64,000 nucleotides of DNA, taken from assembly GCF_004345025.1 (NCBI RefSeq), contig NZ_CP037745.1:3224001-3288000 (forward strand), written 5' to 3'. A model generated the notes under the pieces. That model was not told the origin of the DNA and made no database searches. It saw only the letters and a program-made list of their open reading frames with translations. The translations under genes were made by a program, and so were the position numbers. This document shows positions 8,555 through 18,970 of the stretch, one piece after another (positions within the stretch are counted from its first letter, which is position 1; each line of letters opens with the position of its first letter). Origin of the DNA: Rheinheimera sp. D18. Lineage in GTDB: Bacteria > Pseudomonadota > Gammaproteobacteria > Enterobacterales > Alteromonadaceae.

Positions 8555-10782
8555 TACTCCTCCAAATCTGACAATGCTAGGGCTGTGAGATCCCAAATAG
8601 GAATAACACTCTGCTCGTCAATATTGAGTGAGCGTTTAACTGGTGAAGGGTCTAACTCGTGAGGGATTCTGATAGGTGTACCGTCCTGACTGGCTGGATC
8701 TTCCATCATGGTAATGATGGTTCTTATCTTGGATAGTCGAAAGCCAGAAGCCGTTACCCAACGGTCAGCACCAAATACCTGCTTTTCAGCTTTGAGCTTT
8801 GCATCCGCTAACTGTTCTTCATAGAGCTTTTCAAGGCGTTTAAGCTCATCTAACGTGTGAGGGAGTCCTTTCATGCACACATGGTCACTACAGACCGCAC
8901 AGTCGCCATTTTTAACACAAGGGCTGTCTGCATAGTTATGCACGCAAAAGCCTAACCCCGTAAACTGGGCAACGCCTGTTCTGTCCACGCCTAGCGATTC
9001 TAAGGAAACAGGTAAGCCTAAGTCATGCAACACAATGGCCGGAGGAGGCGCATCCGATGTATAGGGTTCCAGCAGTTGATTAGTTTTAGCAACCGTCATC
9101 ACTCCTTCACCCTTGGTCACTTGACCTATACGCTTGGTAAGCCGCGATTTTTGTGTTTCTGTTCTCCCATCGTATGCTTTGTTTTGCTCTATATCCGCTC
9201 TCCCTGACCACTTGGCAATTAGCCAATCTTCTTCACCCGCCAGTTTCAACTTGGTATTCAGCCAATGCCTCGGTTGGTGAGAAGTAATACTTAATGGAGA
9301 GCCATCTTCATCGGTAATCGACAACTCTTCAAAGATTGATACAGCTCCATTTCTATGACTCCCTAAAGCATAACTCAATGGGCTCTTTCTAACCATGAGC
9401 CAGGAAAACGGCTTAACAGCAAACTCGATATGAAATTCGTTTTCTCTGACTAAAGTTATACAATCCCAAACTTTGGTCTGTCCATAATTGGGAAAGTGTT
9501 TAGTTTTGTAATTTTGGTCAACCACCGTACGAAGATCTCTATAACTTGGGAATTTGATACTAATCCCTGTAGACTTAAGAGATATTTTGGTCAGTATTTC
9601 ATTATCCTGAGACACAACGCGCCCTTTCAACAAATCTTGTTTCCAGTCCGATACGCTATTTAATTTACTGATGAGTTTATGGAGCCACTTCACATTTGGG
9701 GAAGCCCAACTCTCTTGAGATCCGTTACTACGTTCACCAACCATAAGCCCCATTGCCTTGGCGAATTGGTTATACGTTAACATCTGGTCTTGAGGAAAAT
9801 TAGCAGGTGTTATGCACTGTTCGTGCAACATAAACAGGTCGGGATTTTCATGAGCAAATTTTGCAGCAGCTCTGGCAGGCGCAGAGATGTCAACCAGCCT
9901 TTTAAACGCCTGTTGAGCCACATCTTCCAATAATTTCGGAATCCATTTACGAACCGGATCGCCGCCTTTGGCCGGATGCCACATTAAATACCATCTGCCC
10001 TTATCACTTTTTTGCAATGAATTAACGGTAAGGCTGTTAAGTTCAACGCTGCGACTGGGCTGACACATCAGCATTACACAAAGACTGGAAAAATATTGTT
10101 GTCGAGGTGTTTTAGCTTTATGAAAGGCATCTGCCACCTGCAACATCTGGTAATCAGAGGGGCATTTGTCTTCCTCTTGTTTACGACTATCCTTATCAAG
10201 TTTAGTGGCTGAATCAGATGGTCGAGGAAAAGGGTTTGACCACTCTTGTAGGTCTAGTTTGAATCGCTTATCCTTTATAAACTTCAATACCTTTTCAAGT
10301 GAACGCCCAATAGCGTGCTTGCTGCCCGCACTTAATCCACTACTCTTGACCTGCTCCTCCACACGATTAATAACTGTGTTATTGAGGTGCATAATATCAA
10401 CATCAGATCTATCATTTTGAGTCGCGTTTTCTTCTAGCGCTTTATAGAACCACACTAAAGTTGAAGCCCAAACGGTTGAATCTTTATGATTTAGTGACTG
10501 ATCATAACGTACATAGGCTTTAGCAAAATCAGCAAATGGTTGCTTGAATGGAATATATTCGGAATGATTTTCACTGTTTCCAAATACGATGGTTAATTTC
10601 TTTCCTCTTGCTGTTATCCAAGACCATTTATCGCATTCCCATCCTTTCTGAGGGCCAAAAGGGCTTTCAAACTCATGAGCACCAAAAAGCGTTAATTCGT
10701 TTTTGGCAAACGCTATGAAGTCCGCATAATTCTTCTGGCAATCCTGTTGGTGCTTTGGTGTAAATACTAATGCATCAGCCAT
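8554..10782 (-). CDS. Large tyrosine recombinase, 742 residues
   Basis: The C-terminal half contains the tyrosine-recombinase signature: Arg244 (PSRSVEL), His502-x-x-Arg505 (HQPRHW), Trp525 in the place of the second histidine (KWSGRAD) and a probable nucleophile Tyr537. A cysteine-rich segment follows (about residues 620-645, CVHNYADSPC...CAVCSDHVC), probably a metal site, then a helical tail. This is much longer than ordinary phage integrases (about 350-450 residues) and similar in size to the large component of Tn554 (TnpB) or gamma-mobile-trio (GmtZ) modules. It overlaps the preceding recombinase gene by eight bases. The N-terminal 240 residues are probably DNA-binding but were not recognised. 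Confidence 0.75.
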   Translation of the reverse strand: MADALVFTPKHQQDCQKNYADFIAFAKNELTLFGAHEFESPFGPQKGWECDKWSWITARGKKLTIVFGNSENHSEYIPFKQPFADFAKAYVRYDQSLNHKDSTVWASTLVWFYKALEENATQNDRSDVDIMHLNNTVINRVEEQVKSSGLSAGSKHAIGRSLEKVLKFIKDKRFKLDLQEWSNPFPRPSDSATKLDKDSRKQEEDKCPSDYQMLQVADAFHKAKTPRQQYFSSLCVMLMCQPSRSVELNSLTVNSLQKSDKGRWYLMWHPAKGGDPVRKWIPKLLEDVAQQAFKRLVDISAPARAAAKFAHENPDLFMLHEQCITPANFPQDQMLTYNQFAKAMGLMVGERSNGSQESWASPNVKWLHKLISKLNSVSDWKQDLLKGRVVSQDNEILTKISLKSTGISIKFPSYRDLRTVVDQNYKTKHFPNYGQTKVWDCITLVRENEFHIEFAVKPFSWLMVRKSPLSYALGSHRNGAVSIFEELSITDEDGSPLSITSHQPRHWLNTKLKLAGEEDWLIAKWSGRADIEQNKAYDGRTETQKSRLTKRIGQVTKGEGVMTVAKTNQLLEPYTSDAPPPAIVLHDLGLPVSLESLGVDRTGVAQFTGLGFCVHNYADSPCVKNGDCAVCSDHVCMKGLPHTLDELKRLEKLYEEQLADAKLKAEKQVFGADRWVTASGFRLSKIRTIITMMEDPASQDGTPIRIPHELDPSPVKRSLNIDEQSVIPIWDLTALALSDLEE

Positions 10783-12376
10783 TTAATGCGCCACCTTTTT
10801 CCAGTTCTTGTTTTCTGGCCTCACACTTGTCAATAACCACCTTGATAGCGTTAATCGTTCGATTACTGGCTTGCAGTACAAACTCACTTGCGCCCATTTG
10901 TCTCTTGCGATCAACCTCGGAAACCAGAGTGTTCAGGACTTCAGTATGCGGTGCGTTCAACCAGGGTTGGAATTTATTGCATGTATAACAATGGATGGTG
11001 CCATTGGCACAAAACCCAAATTTTCCGCAGTTCCCGACAGGGTTGCCATCGTTGTTATTAATCCTACTGCGTGGGTCATTGGCTCGAATGGCGTCTTTTT
11101 CACTATCAATCAACGTGCCCGAAAATGCTTGCGCTAATGGCGTTAAATCGGATGCCAATGCCGCATCAATTCTGTCTGCCATATCTTCGTTGAACTCTGT
11201 GTAGACTTTCACTTGCTGGGTATCTGAATGACCCAACTCTTCAGCGATGGCATAGTCGCTTGCACCCAGCATTGCCATGTTGGTTGCGTGGGTATAACGG
11301 AATCGTCTGGGATTGATATGCAAGTCCCCAAACTCACCATCCAGTTTAATCCGTGTTGTTTTTAAAGGACAAAGTTTCGCTATTCTCGACACCAAAGAAC
11401 CAACATCTGTTTTCCTAATACAAACGGCATCAGGCATGTTTTTCTGCAATTGTCTAAATGCATTGAAGTCTGATAAATTTGAGATTTCCCGAGCGTTGAG
11501 AAAAATCGGGATTTGGCTTTTCTGCTGTGAATTTAGTTTAATGCCAAAGTGCGTTTCAATCGTCTTGATGGATTGCTTGGCTTGCGCGGTTAGCACCAGC
11601 ATTAAATCTTCACCCACATCCTTTTTGATTTGAAACGAGCCTCTAAATCCCGCATTTCGTTTTTTGGCATTGGGAAGTTGCAAGTCAAAATGGTCAACGC
11701 CTTCCTCATGCCTTGTGATTAAATCGCCACAATACAGGTGAGTAAGTTGAACAGGACGCGCACCTGTTTGCTGCAACGCCATGATGAGCGCATAGTCTGT
11801 CAATGAAATCAGTTTTTCTGTGTAGGCATCGACATACCAGTTGATAAAAGCCGCTTGCTCTTCAAATGTGTACGCACCACTGTAAGGGCATCCTAATGCA
11901 ACGGCCCTGCCTTTTTCATTACCAGATAACTTTAGCGAATTAAGTAACTCAACTGCCTTCTTATCTACGCCTTTAATCTCTTTGTCGAACCAATCGAGCA
12001 AAAATGCACGGATGTAGCCCAATTTGTACTCCGCGCCTTTAGTCAACGTCGCTTTGTAGTTGATGATGTGTGATTCATTAATCGTGTCTTTAACGCCAGC
12101 AGTGAAAAGTGCCCTGGTACATAAGAAAATTCCTCTTGCATAACCAGATGAGAATTCACACGCATAGTCAGCCAAGGCCAGTTTGAAATTAATTTCAAAC
12201 CTTGAATCCAGATTCAGCGGAGCGAGTAATTTAAAGTTTAAAGAGTGATTAGCATCTAATCTCCAAACATCATCATAAACATCAAACTCGTAGTTAGCTT
12301 TGCTGCGTCGCTTATCCGATTTTGTTTTTGCTTTGGCCCTTTTAGCGCCTTGCAATCTGTTTGCTTTAGCTAACAT
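10775..12376 (-). CDS. Tyrosine recombinase, 533 residues
   Basis: A lysine/arginine-rich N-terminus (residues 1-30) precedes an arm-type region and a tyrosine-recombinase catalytic domain with Arg207 (TGARPVQL), Arg360 (RRFRYTH), His383 (ELGHSD) and nucleophile Tyr392 (KVYTEF). The usual histidine of the HxxR motif is replaced by Arg357. A cysteine cluster (about residues 449-471, NCGKFGFCANGTIHCYTC) follows the catalytic domain and may bind zinc. The gene overlaps its neighbours on both sides (11 and 8 bases), so the three recombinases are translated as one unit. The imperfect HxxR motif may reduce activity or mark a helper role. Related three-recombinase modules are known, but this exact order was not verified. 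Confidence 0.78.
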   Translation of the reverse strand: MLAKANRLQGAKRAKAKTKSDKRRSKANYEFDVYDDVWRLDANHSLNFKLLAPLNLDSRFEINFKLALADYACEFSSGYARGIFLCTRALFTAGVKDTINESHIINYKATLTKGAEYKLGYIRAFLLDWFDKEIKGVDKKAVELLNSLKLSGNEKGRAVALGCPYSGAYTFEEQAAFINWYVDAYTEKLISLTDYALIMALQQTGARPVQLTHLYCGDLITRHEEGVDHFDLQLPNAKKRNAGFRGSFQIKKDVGEDLMLVLTAQAKQSIKTIETHFGIKLNSQQKSQIPIFLNAREISNLSDFNAFRQLQKNMPDAVCIRKTDVGSLVSRIAKLCPLKTTRIKLDGEFGDLHINPRRFRYTHATNMAMLGASDYAIAEELGHSDTQQVKVYTEFNEDMADRIDAALASDLTPLAQAFSGTLIDSEKDAIRANDPRSRINNNDGNPVGNCGKFGFCANGTIHCYTCNKFQPWLNAPHTEVLNTLVSEVDRKRQMGASEFVLQASNRTINAIKVVIDKCEARKQELEKGGALNG

Positions 12377-13709
12377 AACCGCCTCTCTCTGCTTTGTGCG
12401 TTAACGTGGCTTGCATTTTTTGCCGTATTTCATGCGCTTGCTTTTTCGCGGTTCGTGTCAGATAAATGCGTCCTGACTCAAGGGACGAATGGCCGTTAAG
12501 CGCCGCCCGAATTTCAAGCTCTCGTTGTTCGGTGATGGTATTTTCACTGGCATATTGCTTTGCCGCTTGATGCAAACCTTGCTCTTCTAATCGTTTCACT
12601 TCCTCTAAAACCGCTTGCTTTACTTCATCAATACGCACGGAGAGTTGATCGTTAAAATAGTGTCGGGGGAAGTGTGGTGAAATACCCCAGAACCGCTCCG
12701 GATTGACACTCTTTATAGTGTTAAAGAGATGATTAATAGTTCGCTGAATGAGCGGTTGCCCTGACTGATAATGACCATTTTTCTCTTTGTGAGAGACAAA
12801 TATAAACGGATGGGTTTTCGCCACCGTTGTATTGTTCCGGTGAATCTTAATATAGGTATTCAGCAAGTCTCTCAGCTGCTTTGAAATAGCAACCTCCCGG
12901 CCAAGTGTCTTTGCTGTGGGCTCTTTTAATCGGGGATCTTCTTTGCTGTCATGTCGCCTTACCACCGACAAGGTAGGTTGATCGATGTCGGTGCCAATAT
13001 CGCTGATACGAAGCGCAAGCAACTCAGAACAGCGAAATCCGGTTTCATAAAACGTTTGAACAATCACATAGTTTCTAAATTTAATCACTGGGTTTTTGAA
13101 GGGATTGTATTGTGAGTCCGGTCGGGCAACATTGAGAAAATCCTGAAAGGCATCATCTGAAATACCTGATTTATCTAAAGAGCCTTTTTTTAATCTCCCT
13201 TTTGGCATATCGCTTTTAAGTCTCTTTTTCATGTTATCGAGCGCATCAAAGAGCGCTGCCGCAGTGGGCTTATGCTTAACCCGCTCTTGCCCGATGAAAT
13301 GCAGAAACTCGGCAATATGTGCTATCCGCGATATGTACTGAGACTTCCCGACCGTGGGCTTGTCATCGTCCCTCGATAAATAAAACTGTCCCATGTCGAC
13401 AACATTACTTGCGGGTCTGTTGATAAGGGCTTTGGCTTGATATGCGCAGTGCTCTTTGATTTCTTTAATATCATCACGGCTCGGTACGCTGCCGTTGTAG
13501 ATTTCATCCAGCAGATTTCGGCCGTTAATTTTCTCCCAAACCTTCAAATGCTTGATGGATTTTAGGTATTGCTCGATTGACGTTGCGGCATGATTCATTC
13601 GCAGCTTTTGCGTTACAAAATGAGTCACCCAAAAGTCAGGCAATCCGTTATCACCCAACAAAAAAACATAGCGCTCACCACTTTTAAATTTCTTGACAGC
13701 AACCCTCAT
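12366..13709 (-). CDS. Tyrosine recombinase (integrase), first gene of the trio operon
   Basis: The catalytic set is complete: Arg226 (TGFRCSEL), His346 and Arg349 (HFPRH), His407 (NGHSS) and Tyr416 (GRIYL) in a 447-residue protein with an N-terminal SAM-like DNA-binding region. I chose the ATG at 13709. A TTG at 13730 is possible, but it would place coding sequence inside a perfect inverted repeat (13718-13749) that looks like a recombination site. The gene lies at the edge of the island facing ssb, as integrase genes do. It is followed without a gap by two larger recombinases and a small coiled-coil protein. The protein probably carries out the strand exchange for the island. Confidence 0.85.
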   Translation of the reverse strand: MRVAVKKFKSGERYVFLLGDNGLPDFWVTHFVTQKLRMNHAATSIEQYLKSIKHLKVWEKINGRNLLDEIYNGSVPSRDDIKEIKEHCAYQAKALINRPASNVVDMGQFYLSRDDDKPTVGKSQYISRIAHIAEFLHFIGQERVKHKPTAAALFDALDNMKKRLKSDMPKGRLKKGSLDKSGISDDAFQDFLNVARPDSQYNPFKNPVIKFRNYVIVQTFYETGFRCSELLALRISDIGTDIDQPTLSVVRRHDSKEDPRLKEPTAKTLGREVAISKQLRDLLNTYIKIHRNNTTVAKTHPFIFVSHKEKNGHYQSGQPLIQRTINHLFNTIKSVNPERFWGISPHFPRHYFNDQLSVRIDEVKQAVLEEVKRLEEQGLHQAAKQYASENTITEQRELEIRAALNGHSSLESGRIYLTRTAKKQAHEIRQKMQATLTHKAERGGYVS

Positions 13710-13717
13710 TGAATACC

Positions 13718-13749
13718 TATAAATCAACAATTTTATTTGTTGATTTATA
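13718..13749. repeat. Perfect 13-bp inverted repeat with 6-bp spacer, candidate recombination core site
   Basis: The arms TATAAATCAACAA (13718-13730) and TTGTTGATTTATA (13737-13749) are perfect complements around the spacer TTTTAT. Two inverted 11-13 base arms around a 6-8 base crossover region is the standard form of a tyrosine recombinase core site. It lies 8 bases before the integrase start and about 50 bases from the ssb terminator, so it could be the island's attachment site at the chromosomal junction. It could instead be an operator or a small transcript hairpin. The partner site at the other island end is not in the window. Confidence 0.5.
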
Positions 13750-13791
13750 ATATATTGATAGCGCGGCCACTTTTCAACATTTATTTTTATT

Positions 13792-13825
13792 GTAAAAATA
13801 GAAAAGCCAGATAAAATCTGGCTTT
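13792..13825 (-). terminator. Rho-independent terminator of ssb
   Basis: A 9-base stem AAAGCCAGA / TCTGGCTTT at 13803-13825 is followed, on the minus strand, by a T-rich tail (complement of 13792-13805). It lies 50 bases beyond the ssb stop and marks the end of the conserved chromosomal transcription unit. The island sequence begins between here and 13750. Confidence 0.8.
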
Positions 13826-13872
13826 AGCGTGCTTCTGTAGATATTTTTCTACATTTTTATATTTATGTCACG

Positions 13873-14484
13873 TTAGAACGGAATATCGTCGTCAAAGTCG
13901 ATTGGCGGTTCCATTGGCGCGCGTTGTGGCTGTGCTGGTTGCTGGTAACCCTGTTGTGGTTGAGCTGCTGGGCGTTGTGGCTGAAAGCCGCCTTGCTGCT
14001 GTGGTGCAGCTTGTTGGTAACCACCGCTTTGCGGTTGAAAGCCACCTTGTTGTGGTGCCTGCTGATAACCGCCTTGCTGTTGTGGTGCGGCTTTTTGGAA
14101 GCCACCTTGCTGGCCGCCGCCCATACCGCCTTGTTGCTGGTTGTCACCACGGCCGTCTAACATCTGTAGCTCATTGGCAATAATCTCTGTGGTGTAACGC
14201 TCTACACCATCTTTATCTTGCCACTTACGGGTTTTCAGCTTTCCTTCAATATAAACTTTGCTGCCTTTACGCAGGTATTCACCGGCAATTTCGGCTAAAC
14301 GTTGGTAAATTACCACCCGATGCCATTCAGTTTGTTCTTTCTTTTCATTGCTAGCTTTATCAGTCCAGCTTTCTGAGGTGGCTACGGTTAAATTAGCTAC
14401 TGCACCGCCTTGTGGCATATAACGCACTTCTGGATCAGTGCCCAGATTACCAATCAAAATAACTTTATTAATGCCACGCGCCAT
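13873..14484 (-). CDS. ssb: Single-stranded DNA-binding protein
   Basis: The 203-residue protein starts with [21 protein letters not shown], the SSB OB-fold, extending to about residue 112. A long flexible linker rich in Gln, Gly and Pro (about residues 115-190) follows, and the tail ends in DFDDDIPF, the acidic peptide that recruits replication and repair proteins. It coats single-stranded DNA as a tetramer in replication, recombination and repair. It lies 20 bases downstream of the yajR-like gene and opposite the island edge. The repeated PQQGG-type linker codons give a low-complexity DNA stretch (13900-14150) with spurious open frames on both strands. The length is slightly above the E. 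coli protein (178) because of the linker. Confidence 0.98.
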   Translation of the reverse strand: MARGINKVILIGNLGTDPEVRYMPQGGAVANLTVATSESWTDKASNEKKEQTEWHRVVIYQRLAEIAGEYLRKGSKVYIEGKLKTRKWQDKDGVERYTTEIIANELQMLDGRGDNQQQGGMGGGQQGGFQKAAPQQQGGYQQAPQQGGFQPQSGGYQQAAPQQQGGFQPQRPAAQPQQGYQQPAQPQRAPMEPPIDFDDDIPF

Positions 14485-14504
14485 GCGAGTTCTCCAAAAA
14501 AATA

Positions 14505-15869
14505 TTAAGCCTTAGCGGCGGCAATCATTGTTTGTGCCTGCGCCGTATCAAATTGTGCTGAGCTAACTTTTAAATAACAACGCTGCTCGGCCAGTATTAA
14601 TGTTACTTCTTGTACACCGGCTAGGGTGCTAAGTTTTGCTGCCAGTTGCTCGGCAGCTAATTCCGTTTCTACCGCGACGGCTAACGATAATCGTTGCGCG
14701 CGCTGAGGAATAATCAGTGTACTGGCAACCAGTAACCAAAGTAAACCTATTACCGCTAGCACAACAAACAGCATTTGATTACCAAACTGCTGCACTACCG
14801 CGCCACCAATTACACCGCCTAAAAAGGCACCAAAAAACTGACTGCTAGAATAAATCCCCATCGCACTGCCGCGTTGCCCAGCAGGCGCAATACGTGAAAC
14901 TAGAGCGGGCAAACTGGCTTCTAAAAAATTGAAACCAATAAAAAACAACAACATACCGATAACTAAGCCAGTAAAATTGCCCAGTAATAACACCGTTAGC
15001 ATGGCACTAATAAGTAAGGCAATCGCGAATAAAAAGAAGCCTTTTTCTTGCGCCTTACGCATCGCAATAATCATCATTGGTATCATTAATACAAATGAGC
15101 CTACTAATATCGGTAAATAAAACTGCCAATGTTTAACTGAATCTAAGCCGGTGTTGGTTAATAATTGCGGTAACGCAACAAAGGTAGCGGTTAGCATTAA
15201 ATGCAATAACATAACGCCAAGATCTAGCTGAACGAGCTGCCGATTTTTTAGCATTTTAGCTAGGCTTTGCGGCAAGGCCAGCGTTTCGGCCATCGGCGCT
15301 TTTTGCACACTTTTAGGCACGACAAACCAGACCAACGCCATAGCCACTAGCGCCAAAATAGCGGTAAACCAAAACACTCCACTTAAACCAGCTAAGCGCG
15401 CGACTAAGGGCCCAACAACCATAGCAACAGCAAAAGATAAACCAATGCTGACGCCGATAATAGCCATTACTTTTGGCCGTTGTTCTTCGCGGGTTATGTC
15501 GGCCGCTAAGGCTAATACTGCTCCGGCGATGGCGCCACCACCTTGTAAAATGCGGCCCAAGGTTACCATGTAAACCGAATCGGCTAACGCTGCGACCACC
15601 GAGCCTAATGCAAATAGTACTAAACCACCCAGCATAACTTTATGCCGGCCGATACGATCTGATAACCACCCCATGGGAATTTGTAAAATGGCTTGCGTTA
15701 AACCATAGGCCCCGATGGCAATACCAATCCATAACGGAGAAAACCCAGCGAGCTCGCTGCCATATAGTGCAAACACCGGTAACAGCATAAATAAGCCTAG
15801 CATCCGGCTAGAGAATACTAAGGCTAAGGCTACCGCGGCACGTTTTTCTAAAGAGTTTAGTTGCTGCAT
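14505..15869 (-). CDS. yajR: MFS transporter with C-terminal YAM-type domain
   Basis: The preferred ATG at 15869 gives 454 residues, the usual YajR length; a GTG at 15914 would only add a poorly conserved stretch. Twelve membrane helices are apparent, with the MFS motif A at [16 protein letters not shown] after helix 2. A soluble C-terminal stretch (about residues 395-454, [21 protein letters not shown]) looks like the ferredoxin-like YAM domain typical of YajR. The protein is an inner-membrane proton-driven exporter of unknown substrate. It lies divergent to uvrA and 20 bases ahead of ssb, a neighbourhood common in Shewanella-like bacteria. The family call is firm for MFS and good for the YajR subgroup. 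Confidence 0.85.
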   Translation of the reverse strand: MQQLNSLEKRAAVALALVFSSRMLGLFMLLPVFALYGSELAGFSPLWIGIAIGAYGLTQAILQIPMGWLSDRIGRHKVMLGGLVLFALGSVVAALADSVYMVTLGRILQGGGAIAGAVLALAADITREEQRPKVMAIIGVSIGLSFAVAMVVGPLVARLAGLSGVFWFTAILALVAMALVWFVVPKSVQKAPMAETLALPQSLAKMLKNRQLVQLDLGVMLLHLMLTATFVALPQLLTNTGLDSVKHWQFYLPILVGSFVLMIPMMIIAMRKAQEKGFFLFAIALLISAMLTVLLLGNFTGLVIGMLLFFIGFNFLEASLPALVSRIAPAGQRGSAMGIYSSSQFFGAFLGGVIGGAVVQQFGNQMLFVVLAVIGLLWLLVASTLIIPQRAQRLSLAVAVETELAAEQLAAKLSTLAGVQEVTLILAEQRCYLKVSSAQFDTAQAQTMIAAAKA

Positions 15870-16041
15870 CAGATCAGAATTAACCGTTAAATTAAGCGCG
15901 CTAGTGTAGCACACAATAGCCAGGTTTTAACCGCGTTTAGCGTTATTTGCCACCTAACGTGAGCTAAGCTTATTATCAAGTAAAGCAAACCATTGCTCGG
16001 TTTATAGCGTATAAACAGTGGTTTTTTCTTAGCCGCTTGTA

Positions 16042-16057
16042 GTGTATATTTGTACAG
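16042..16057. promoter_or_regulatory. LexA (SOS) box of uvrA
   Basis: GTGTATATTTGTACAG fits the gammaproteobacterial LexA consensus CTGT-N8-ACAG with one mismatch (first base). It lies 36 bases upstream of the uvrA start, where repression by LexA is expected. uvrA is a classical SOS gene, which supports the call. Confidence 0.75.
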
Positions 16058-16093
16058 CTTCAGCGCTTTCACCGCCCGCAACTGGAAACCGTA

Positions 16094-18916
16094 ATGGATA
16101 AAATTGATATTCGGGGTGCCCGCACCCACAATCTGAAAAATATTTCTTTAGTTATTCCTCGTAACCAATTGGTTGTTATTACGGGCTTATCTGGTTCTGG
16201 CAAGTCGTCATTAGCCTTTGATACATTATATGCTGAAGGCCAGCGTCGGTATGTTGAATCGCTTTCAGCCTATGCGCGGCAGTTTTTAAGTTTGATGGAA
16301 AAACCCGATGTTGATCATATTGAGGGCTTATCGCCAGCCATTTCTATCGAGCAAAAATCAACCTCGCACAACCCGCGCTCGACGGTGGGTACTATTACCG
16401 AAATTTACGATTACCTGCGTTTATTGTTTGCCCGAGTAGGCGAGCCGCGCTGCCCAACCCATGATTTGCCGCTAGCCGCACAAACTATTAGCGAAATGGT
16501 TGATAAGGTAACGACCTTTGCTGAAGGTACAAAATTAATGGTGCTGGCCCCCGTAGTACAAGAGCGTAAAGGCGAGCACGTTAAAACCTTAGAAAGTCTT
16601 GCCGCACAGGGCTATATTCGTGCCCGTATTGACGGTGAAGTATGTGATTTATCTGATCCACCTAAATTAGATTTACAGAAAAAACACACCATTGAAGTGG
16701 TTATTGACCGAATTAAAGTGCGTGATGATATTAAAACCCGGTTAGCCGAATCGTTTGAAACCGCATTGAGTTTATCCGGCGGCGTGGCCAAGGTAGCCTT
16801 TATGGACGACCCTGACGCCGAAGAATTAGTGTTTTCAGCTAATTTTGCCTGCCCAAGTTGTGGCTATTCCATGCATGAACTTGAACCACGCCTATTTTCG
16901 TTTAATAACCCGGCCGGTGCTTGCCAAAGCTGTGATGGCCTTGGTGTAAAACAATATTTTGATGCCAATAAAGTGATTGTTAGTGACGAGCTAAGTTTAG
17001 CCGGTGGCGCAATTCGCGGCTGGGACAAGCGTAACTTCTATTATTTTCAGATGTTAAAATCGCTAGCGGATCATTACGACTTTAAATTAGATGTGCCATT
17101 TAACGCGTTAGAAAAACACCAACGCGAGGCCATTTTACGCGGCAGCGGCAATATGGTAATCGACTTTAAATACCTAAATGACCGTGGCGATATTGTACAA
17201 CGTAGCCACCCGTTTGAAGGCATTTTGCCAAATATGGAACGGCGTTACCGTGAGACTGAATCTAATTCAGTACGCGAAGAGCTTAGTAAGTACCTTGCCC
17301 ATCAATCTTGCCCTAGCTGCAACGGCACTCGGCTGCGCGAAGAAGCTCGGCACGTATTTATTGGCAAAACTAATCTACCGCAAATTGTTGAATTGTCGAT
17401 TGGCGATTGCATGGCGTTTTTCCAGCAACTAAGCCTAACAGGACAACGTGCACAGATAGCCGAAAAGGTACTAAAAGAAATTCAAGACCGGCTGAGCTTT
17501 TTGGTTAACGTTGGGCTTAACTACTTAAACCTGTCACGCAGCGCCGAAACCTTATCTGGCGGTGAAGCACAGCGCATTCGGTTAGCCAGCCAGATTGGCG
17601 CTGGTTTAGTCGGCGTAATGTATGTGTTAGATGAACCCTCTATTGGTTTGCACCAACGTGATAACGACCGCTTGTTAGGCACGCTTAAGCACTTACGCGA
17701 TCTGGGTAACACCGTAATTGTGGTAGAGCACGATGAAGATGCAGTACGCATTGCTGACCACATCATTGATATTGGCCCAGGCGCCGGCGTGCATGGTGGC
17801 CATATTGTTGCTCAGGGCACCTTAGCCGAGGTTATGGCAGAGCCTGCTTCGCTAACTGGTCAGTACTTATCCGGCAGTCGAAAAATTGAAATACCACAAC
17901 AACGACATAAGGCGGCTGATAAATGGTTAGAAGTATTAGGTGCAACGGGTAACAATTTAAAGAATGTTGATATTGCCATTCCGTTTGGCCTAATGACCTG
18001 CATTACCGGCGTGTCGGGTTCGGGTAAATCTACATTAATTAACGATACCTTATTTCGCGTGGCACATCGGGTGCTAAATAAAGGTGAAGGCGATGACCCC
18101 GCAGCACATCGTGAGATTAAAGGTTTAGAGCATTTCGATAAAGTTATCGATATTGATCAAAGCCCCATTGGCCGAACACCACGCTCAAACGCCGCTACCT
18201 ATACCGGTATTTTTACCGCAGTACGCGAGTTGTTTGCTGGCACGCAAGAAGCGCGTTCGCGCGGTTATCAGGTTGGTCGGTTTAGCTTTAACGTAAAAGG
18301 TGGCCGCTGCGAAGCCTGCCAAGGCGATGGCCTTATTAAAGTAGAAATGCACTTTTTACCCGACGTCTATGTGCCGTGCGATGTATGCAAAAGTAAGCGT
18401 TACAACCGTGAAACACTGGAAATAAAATACAAAGGTAAAAATATTCACGAAGTACTGGATATGACGGTTGAAGATGCACTGGAGTACTTTAAGGCTATTC
18501 CCGCCATTAACCGCAAACTGCAAACCTTAACCGATGTAGGCTTAAGCTATATTAAGTTGGGCCAATCGGCGACCACGTTATCAGGCGGTGAAGCACAGCG
18601 GGTTAAATTAGCGCGCGAACTAAGCAAACGCGACACCGGTAAAACACTGTATATTTTAGATGAGCCTACCACCGGCTTACACTTTTACGATATTCAGCAA
18701 TTACTTAACGTATTACATCGCTTGCGTGATCACGGCAACAGCATTGTGGTTATTGAGCATAATTTAGATGTGATTAAAACCGCCGACTGGATTATCGACT
18801 TAGGCCCAGAAGGTGGTAGTGGCGGCGGTGAAATATTAATTGCCGGTACACCAGAGCAGGTTGCAGCTTGCGAAACCTCTTATACTGGCCATTATTTAAA
18901 ACCGTTATTAGCCTAA
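16094..18916 (+). CDS. uvrA: UvrABC excision nuclease subunit A
   Basis: The 940-residue product matches full-length UvrA. It opens with [19 protein letters not shown], followed by the first Walker A ([10 protein letters not shown] near residue 32), an insertion region and zinc-finger cysteines ([10 protein letters not shown] and CQSCDG near 255-280). ABC signatures [12 protein letters not shown] and [12 protein letters not shown], the second Walker A ([10 protein letters not shown] near 640) and a second zinc module (CEACQGDG ... [10 protein letters not shown] near 740-765) complete the two ATPase halves. UvrA scans DNA as a dimer, recognises distortion and loads UvrB in nucleotide excision repair. 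It is transcribed alone, divergent from the yajR-like gene, under a probable LexA box. Confidence 0.98.
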   Translation: MDKIDIRGARTHNLKNISLVIPRNQLVVITGLSGSGKSSLAFDTLYAEGQRRYVESLSAYARQFLSLMEKPDVDHIEGLSPAISIEQKSTSHNPRSTVGTITEIYDYLRLLFARVGEPRCPTHDLPLAAQTISEMVDKVTTFAEGTKLMVLAPVVQERKGEHVKTLESLAAQGYIRARIDGEVCDLSDPPKLDLQKKHTIEVVIDRIKVRDDIKTRLAESFETALSLSGGVAKVAFMDDPDAEELVFSANFACPSCGYSMHELEPRLFSFNNPAGACQSCDGLGVKQYFDANKVIVSDELSLAGGAIRGWDKRNFYYFQMLKSLADHYDFKLDVPFNALEKHQREAILRGSGNMVIDFKYLNDRGDIVQRSHPFEGILPNMERRYRETESNSVREELSKYLAHQSCPSCNGTRLREEARHVFIGKTNLPQIVELSIGDCMAFFQQLSLTGQRAQIAEKVLKEIQDRLSFLVNVGLNYLNLSRSAETLSGGEAQRIRLASQIGAGLVGVMYVLDEPSIGLHQRDNDRLLGTLKHLRDLGNTVIVVEHDEDAVRIADHIIDIGPGAGVHGGHIVAQGTLAEVMAEPASLTGQYLSGSRKIEIPQQRHKAADKWLEVLGATGNNLKNVDIAIPFGLMTCITGVSGSGKSTLINDTLFRVAHRVLNKGEGDDPAAHREIKGLEHFDKVIDIDQSPIGRTPRSNAATYTGIFTAVRELFAGTQEARSRGYQVGRFSFNVKGGRCEACQGDGLIKVEMHFLPDVYVPCDVCKSKRYNRETLEIKYKGKNIHEVLDMTVEDALEYFKAIPAINRKLQTLTDVGLSYIKLGQSATTLSGGEAQRVKLARELSKRDTGKTLYILDEPTTGLHFYDIQQLLNVLHRLRDHGNSIVVIEHNLDVIKTADWIIDLGPEGGSGGGEILIAGTPEQVAACETSYTGHYLKPLLA

Positions 18917-18924
18917 ATAAAAAC

Positions 18925-18943
18925 GGGGCACAAATAGTGCCCC
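18925..18943 (-). terminator. Hairpin terminator between uvrA and the beta-barrel gene
   Basis: A perfect 7-base stem GGGGCAC / GTGCCCC with loop AAATA lies between the convergent uvrA and beta-barrel genes. On the minus strand it is followed by GTTTTTA, so it mainly serves the leftward gene. It may also slow uvrA transcription. Confidence 0.7.
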
Positions 18944-18970
18944 AAAACGCTAGTATGAAACTAATAAAAC

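Noticed and set aside
13863-14183. Open frames on both strands in the ssb linker region
   Set aside because: The DNA is low-complexity, repeating PQQGG-type codons, and the frames are shadows of ssb.
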